NCBI GenBank assembly: GCA_026390115.1
Contig: JAPLGO010000027.1
Location: forward strand, 1 to 55,607
Length of the DNA: 55,607 nucleotides
Source: Campylobacterales bacterium
Lineage (GTDB): Bacteria; Campylobacterota; Campylobacteria; Campylobacterales; Sulfurimonadaceae
Direction: 5' to 3'
Shown here: piece after piece, positions 52,263 to 55,607 of the stretch
How the letters are laid out: the number at the start of each line of letters is the position of its first letter
How positions within the stretch are numbered: position 1 is the stretch's first letter
Translations under genes and position numbers: made by a program
The notes under the pieces: model-generated
What the model was told of the DNA's origin: nothing
Databases searched by the model: none
What the model saw: only the letters and a program-made list of their open reading frames with translations

Positions 52263-52562
52263 ATGGCAACCAATATAGAACTTGAGCTTTTACAAGAGAC
52301 ATCCTTCAAATATCCAAAAAAATATAAAGTTTATCTCCTAAATGATGATTACACATCCATGGAGTTTGTAATAGATATTTTGATGACTCTCTTTCATAAA
52401 ACTTATCAAGAGGCTGAAAATATAATGTTAGAAGTGCATAAAAGAGAGAGAGGTTTATGTGGTGTTTACACATATGAAATTGCCGAAACCAAGGTGATGC
52501 AAGTGAGCAAGAGGGCCAGAGACCATGGTTTTCCGCTTAAAGCTATAATGGAAGAAGAGTAA
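52263..52562 (+). CDS. clpS: ATP-dependent Clp protease adaptor ClpS
   Basis: A 99-aa N-recognin adaptor that delivers proteins with N-terminal Leu, Phe, Tyr or Trp to ClpAP. The core has YKVYLLNDDYTSMEFVIDIL (in part) and VHKRERGLCGVYTYEIAETK. The N-terminal 20 residues are the flexible extension. It overlaps clpA by one base; together with aat this makes an N-degron operon. Confidence 0.96.
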   Translation: MATNIELELLQETSFKYPKKYKVYLLNDDYTSMEFVIDILMTLFHKTYQEAENIMLEVHKRERGLCGVYTYEIAETKVMQVSKRARDHGFPLKAIMEEE

Positions 52563-54739
52563 TGATTAGTCCAAGTTTAAATGATATATTTCAAAAATCA
52601 ATCCTATTTGCAAAATCACTCAGACATGAATATCTCACAATTGAGCATATTTTTTATCTTCTTCTTAGCTCACAGGAGGGCGCACACATCATAACTCTCT
52701 CAGGAGGAGATGTAGTGAGAATGAAAGAGCTGCTCAAAAACTATATAACTACAAATATACAAGCCCTTCCTGAGGGGATAAACCTAGACCCCTATGAGAG
52801 CATCGCTCTTTCAAGGCTCATTGACAATATGATAAAACATGTGCAAAGTGCCGGACAGACAAGTGCAGATGTGGGCGATTTGATAGCTGCCATGTATGAC
52901 GAAGAGAACACATTCAGCACTATGCTTCTGCATGAGTATCAAATATCAAGAGTAGATATTTTGGAAATTATTTCTCACTCTGAGATAGAAGCAGAAAGTA
53001 ATGAGAGAGAATCCTATCTGGATAAATATTCAATAAACCTTCTAGATAAAGCCAGAGAGGGTAAAATAGACCCAGTCATTGGAAGAGATAGCGAAATAAA
53101 AAGAGTTACGCAGATTCTATGTAGAAGAAAAAAGAACAACCCTCTATTGGTGGGTGAAGCGGGTGTGGGTAAAACTGCAATTGCCGAAGGACTGGCACTC
53201 AATATCGTAGCCGGAGAAGTACCGGAGATTATAAAAGAGTCTCAACTCTATGCGCTTGATCTTGGTGCCATGTTAGCCGGAACAAAGTACAGAGGCGATT
53301 TTGAGAAAAGACTCAAAGGCGTTATGGACGAGTTAAAAAGAATTCCGGATGCCATACTTTTTATAGATGAGATTCACACGCTCATAGGTGCAGGTTCTAC
53401 AAGCGGAACAATGGACGCAGCTAACCAACTCAAACCTGCCCTTGCCTCTGGTGAACTCAAATGCATGGGTGCGACAACATTCGCTGAATACAGAAACGGT
53501 TTTGAAAAAGACAAGGCACTCAGCAGAAGATTTTCAAAAATAGATATTAATGAACCATCCTCAAAAACAACTTTTCTTATTCTAAAAGGTCTTCAAGAGA
53601 AATATGAAAAACATCATGGTGTAAGCTATGCAGACAAAGCTCTAAAACGAGCAGTAGAGCTATCAAAACGATACATCACAGATAGATTTTTACCAGACAA
53701 AGCGATAGATTTAATAGATGAAACGGCTGCCTCTTTTCACTTAAAAAAGAGTAAAAAAAGTAAGATTACAGCCACCGATATTGAAAAAACAATCTCAAAT
53801 ATAGTAGGAATATCTGGAGCAAAAGTAAACAAAAATGAAACTTCTTCCTTGATGAATTTGGAAGATGCACTAAGAAAAAGAGTTATAGGTCAAGATAGTG
53901 CTGTTTTAACTGTAACAAATGCGATTAAAATATCAAAAGCGGGTCTCACTCCGGCAAACAAGCCAATAGCCTCATTTCTGTTTTCGGGGCCTACGGGTGT
54001 CGGAAAAACAGAACTTGCCATTGCCCTAAGCCAAACGCTCGGCATAAACTTTGAGCGCTTTGACATGAGCGAATATATGGAAAAACATACTCTTAGTCGG
54101 CTGGTAGGTGCACCTCCAGGATATGTCGGGTTTGAGCAGGGTGGATTATTAACCGAAGCAATAAAAAAACATCCCTACTCAGTTTTGCTATTAGATGAGA
54201 TAGAAAAGGCGCATCCGGATTTGGTAAATATCTTACTCCAAATTATGGACAGTGCAACGCTCACCGACAATAACGGATACAAAGCGAACTTTCAAAATGT
54301 CATCTTAATTATGACTTCTAATATCGGTGCAACAGCCAGAAGCGTTATGGGTTTTAACAAAGACAGCTCAATTTCCAAAAACGAAGAACTGAAATCTTTT
54401 TTTACTCCGGAATTTAGGAATAGATTGGATGCGATAGTTGAGTTTAAACAACTAGGAGAAGAGACGGTTGAGGGTATTGTAAATAAATTTATCAATGAAT
54501 TGAATAAAGAGTTGAAAAAGAAAAAAATTACGGTTTCCCTGAGCCAAGAGGCTGTAGAACATATTGCTAAATCATCATACAGTATTGAGATGGGTGCAAG
54601 ACCTATAAAACGCTTTATTCAAAACAATATCACTAACAAATTAAGCGATGAGATACTTTTTGGCAATCTTAAACATGGCGGGCATGTAGATGTTGATTAC
54701 AAAGAAGAGTTAACGCTTGAATATTCCGAAGCTAAATAA
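52562..54739 (+). CDS. clpA: ATP-dependent Clp protease ATP-binding subunit ClpA
   Basis: A 725-aa AAA+ unfoldase. Residues about 1-145 form the Clp-N domain, followed by AAA domain 1 with Walker A GEAGVGKT (198-205) and AAA domain 2 with GPTGVGKT (about 476-483) and the ClpA-type sensor GARPIKRFI near the end. It lacks the long middle coiled-coil of ClpB, which marks it as ClpA. It feeds ClpP, which is not in the window. Starting one base before the clpS stop ends, it is coupled to clpS. Confidence 0.96.
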   Translation: MISPSLNDIFQKSILFAKSLRHEYLTIEHIFYLLLSSQEGAHIITLSGGDVVRMKELLKNYITTNIQALPEGINLDPYESIALSRLIDNMIKHVQSAGQTSADVGDLIAAMYDEENTFSTMLLHEYQISRVDILEIISHSEIEAESNERESYLDKYSINLLDKAREGKIDPVIGRDSEIKRVTQILCRRKKNNPLLVGEAGVGKTAIAEGLALNIVAGEVPEIIKESQLYALDLGAMLAGTKYRGDFEKRLKGVMDELKRIPDAILFIDEIHTLIGAGSTSGTMDAANQLKPALASGELKCMGATTFAEYRNGFEKDKALSRRFSKIDINEPSSKTTFLILKGLQEKYEKHHGVSYADKALKRAVELSKRYITDRFLPDKAIDLIDETAASFHLKKSKKSKITATDIEKTISNIVGISGAKVNKNETSSLMNLEDALRKRVIGQDSAVLTVTNAIKISKAGLTPANKPIASFLFSGPTGVGKTELAIALSQTLGINFERFDMSEYMEKHTLSRLVGAPPGYVGFEQGGLLTEAIKKHPYSVLLLDEIEKAHPDLVNILLQIMDSATLTDNNGYKANFQNVILIMTSNIGATARSVMGFNKDSSISKNEELKSFFTPEFRNRLDAIVEFKQLGEETVEGIVNKFINELNKELKKKKITVSLSQEAVEHIAKSSYSIEMGARPIKRFIQNNITNKLSDEILFGNLKHGGHVDVDYKEELTLEYSEAK

Positions 54740-55412
54740 GCATAGCTTGGCATTTCCACATCCAAACGATGCAAGTGAAGATGGAATTGTAGCTTGGGGA
54801 GGTGATTTAAGCCCCTCTAGACTTATTCGAGCATATCAAAATGGAATCTTTCCATGGTATGCAAAAGATGACCCAATCATTTGGTGGTCGCCTAATCCAA
54901 GACTAATCATGGAGATAGATGATTTTAAACTGAGCAAATCTCTTAAAAAAAGTATGAAAAAATTTGAATACAAGTTTGACGCAAACTTTAAAGAGGTTGT
55001 GCAAAAATGCGCCACAACATATAGAGGAAAACAAAACGGAACATGGATACAAAAGGAGATTATTGAAGCGTATGAAGTGCTACATAATCTTGGAATTGTA
55101 CACTCTATCGAAAGTTATTTAAACAATAAGTTAGTCGGCGGCTTATATGGTGTTGTAGTTGGAGGAGTATTTTGCGGAGAATCAATGTTTGCAGATGTAA
55201 ATGATGCCTCAAAATCAGCCTATGCAGTTTTAGTAAAACATCTAAAAATATGGGGTTATGATTTTATAGATTGTCAAGTCCCAACAAATCATCTTAAGAG
55301 CTTAGGTGCAAAAGAGGTAGACAGAGAGTATTTTTTAAACAGATTAAATAGCGTCAATATGCTAACAATTGAGAATGAATGGGCTATTGACAAATCATTG
55401 CTGGCACATTAA
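54717..55412 (+). CDS. aat: Leucyl/phenylalanyl-tRNA-protein transferase
   Basis: A 231-aa enzyme that adds Leu or Phe to proteins with N-terminal Lys or Arg, creating ClpS substrates. Hallmarks are FPHPNDASEDGIVAWGGDLSP (in part), YQNGIFPWYAKDDPIIWWSPNPR (in part), GGLYGVVVGGVFCGESMF, and DCQVPTNHLKSLGA. The TTG at 54717, inside the clpA 3' end, is chosen because the family's N-terminus (LNKHSLAFP) follows directly and no ATG exists nearby. It closes the clpS-clpA-aat unit. Confidence 0.94.
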   Translation: MNIPKLNKHSLAFPHPNDASEDGIVAWGGDLSPSRLIRAYQNGIFPWYAKDDPIIWWSPNPRLIMEIDDFKLSKSLKKSMKKFEYKFDANFKEVVQKCATTYRGKQNGTWIQKEIIEAYEVLHNLGIVHSIESYLNNKLVGGLYGVVVGGVFCGESMFADVNDASKSAYAVLVKHLKIWGYDFIDCQVPTNHLKSLGAKEVDREYFLNRLNSVNMLTIENEWAIDKSLLAH

Positions 55413-55520
55413 TTGCAGATAAGAGAGTAAGAAAGAAGATAAAAATAAATTAATAAAGACAACTAAAAAGTATAATAAAAGAGTTGATAGATAAAAGAAG
55501 GAGAAGGGATTAAATTTGAG

Positions 55521-55607
55521 AACTAGGCAGCGACCTACATTTCCACACCTGAAAGATGCAGTATTATCAGCGATGAGAGGCTTAGCTTCTGGGTTCGGAA
55601 TGGAGCC
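55521..55607 (-). rRNA. 5S ribosomal RNA, 3' part (cut by window end)
   Basis: The reverse strand reads CATTCCGAACCCAGAAGCTA, then CTCTCATCGCTGATAATACT, GCATCTTTCAGGTGTGGAAA and TGTAGGTCGCTGCCTAG, the conserved middle and 3' half of bacterial 5S rRNA. The exact 3' end near 55521 is approximate. The 5' part lies beyond the window, as should the rest of an rRNA operon in the order 16S-23S-5S on the minus strand. It is convergent with aat. The 108 bases between them hold no gene and no obvious terminator. Confidence 0.88.

Overview
The window looks like a chromosome segment of a Campylobacterota (Epsilonproteobacteria) bacterium, most likely a Sulfurimonas-type sulfur oxidiser. The clues are the gene order rplY-pth-lptG-lysA-HAD-pheA-hisC-fliF-fliG-fliH-dxs, which I recall from Campylobacter and relatives, the ctpA-purC-purS-purQ order, the clpS-clpA-aat block, a tmRNA tag starting A-N-N, histidine kinases with an HQWRQPL H-box, and AT-rich codon use. 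The genus is an inference from memory, not the result of a search.

Layout. 1-5860: signalling genes (the tail of a GGDEF protein, a winged-helix response regulator, a DHp-receiver protein next to a receiver-kinase, a FIST-domain histidine kinase and a single-domain response regulator), with two possible tiny ORFs. 5995-6370: the tmRNA gene ssrA. 6357-17262: a genomic island of about 10.9 kb inserted in the 3' end of ssrA and bounded by 23-bp exact copies of the tmRNA end. It carries an integrase, three AlpA-like DNA-binding proteins, a repeat-rich basic protein, unknown proteins, a four-gene putative defence operon and an MNT-MNT-HEPN toxin-antitoxin set. 17479-22558: ctpA, purine genes, a membrane protein, plsC and crcB. 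22560-27988: an ABC ATPase, dUTPase, small proteins, and an ovoA plus PLP-lyase pair for ovothiol. 28042-33678: a laccase-domain protein, an outer-membrane porin and a large CBS-PAS-GGDEF-EAL protein. 33710-45508: the conserved dxs/flagellar/amino-acid/ribosome block on the minus strand. 45574-52157: pilT, tal, a membrane protein plus histidine kinase, pabB, pyrB and bioD. 52263-55412: the N-degron block clpS-clpA-aat. 55521 to the end: the 3' part of a 5S rRNA on the minus strand, so an rRNA operon continues to the right.

The most interesting part is 10460-15605. A divergent small HTH protein faces an operon of (i) a 1001-aa DEAH helicase with a C-terminal SprT-like HExxH metallopeptidase, (ii) an apparent EVE-HNH nuclease, and (iii, iv) two paralogous proteins that resemble the isolated C-terminal domain of FtsZ. 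Each of the last two starts inside the 3' end of the preceding gene with the same 13-nt overlap. The set sits in an integrase-bearing island beside a toxin-antitoxin module, so an anti-phage role is a reasonable inference. I do not recognise this exact combination as a named system. All domain calls were made by eye.
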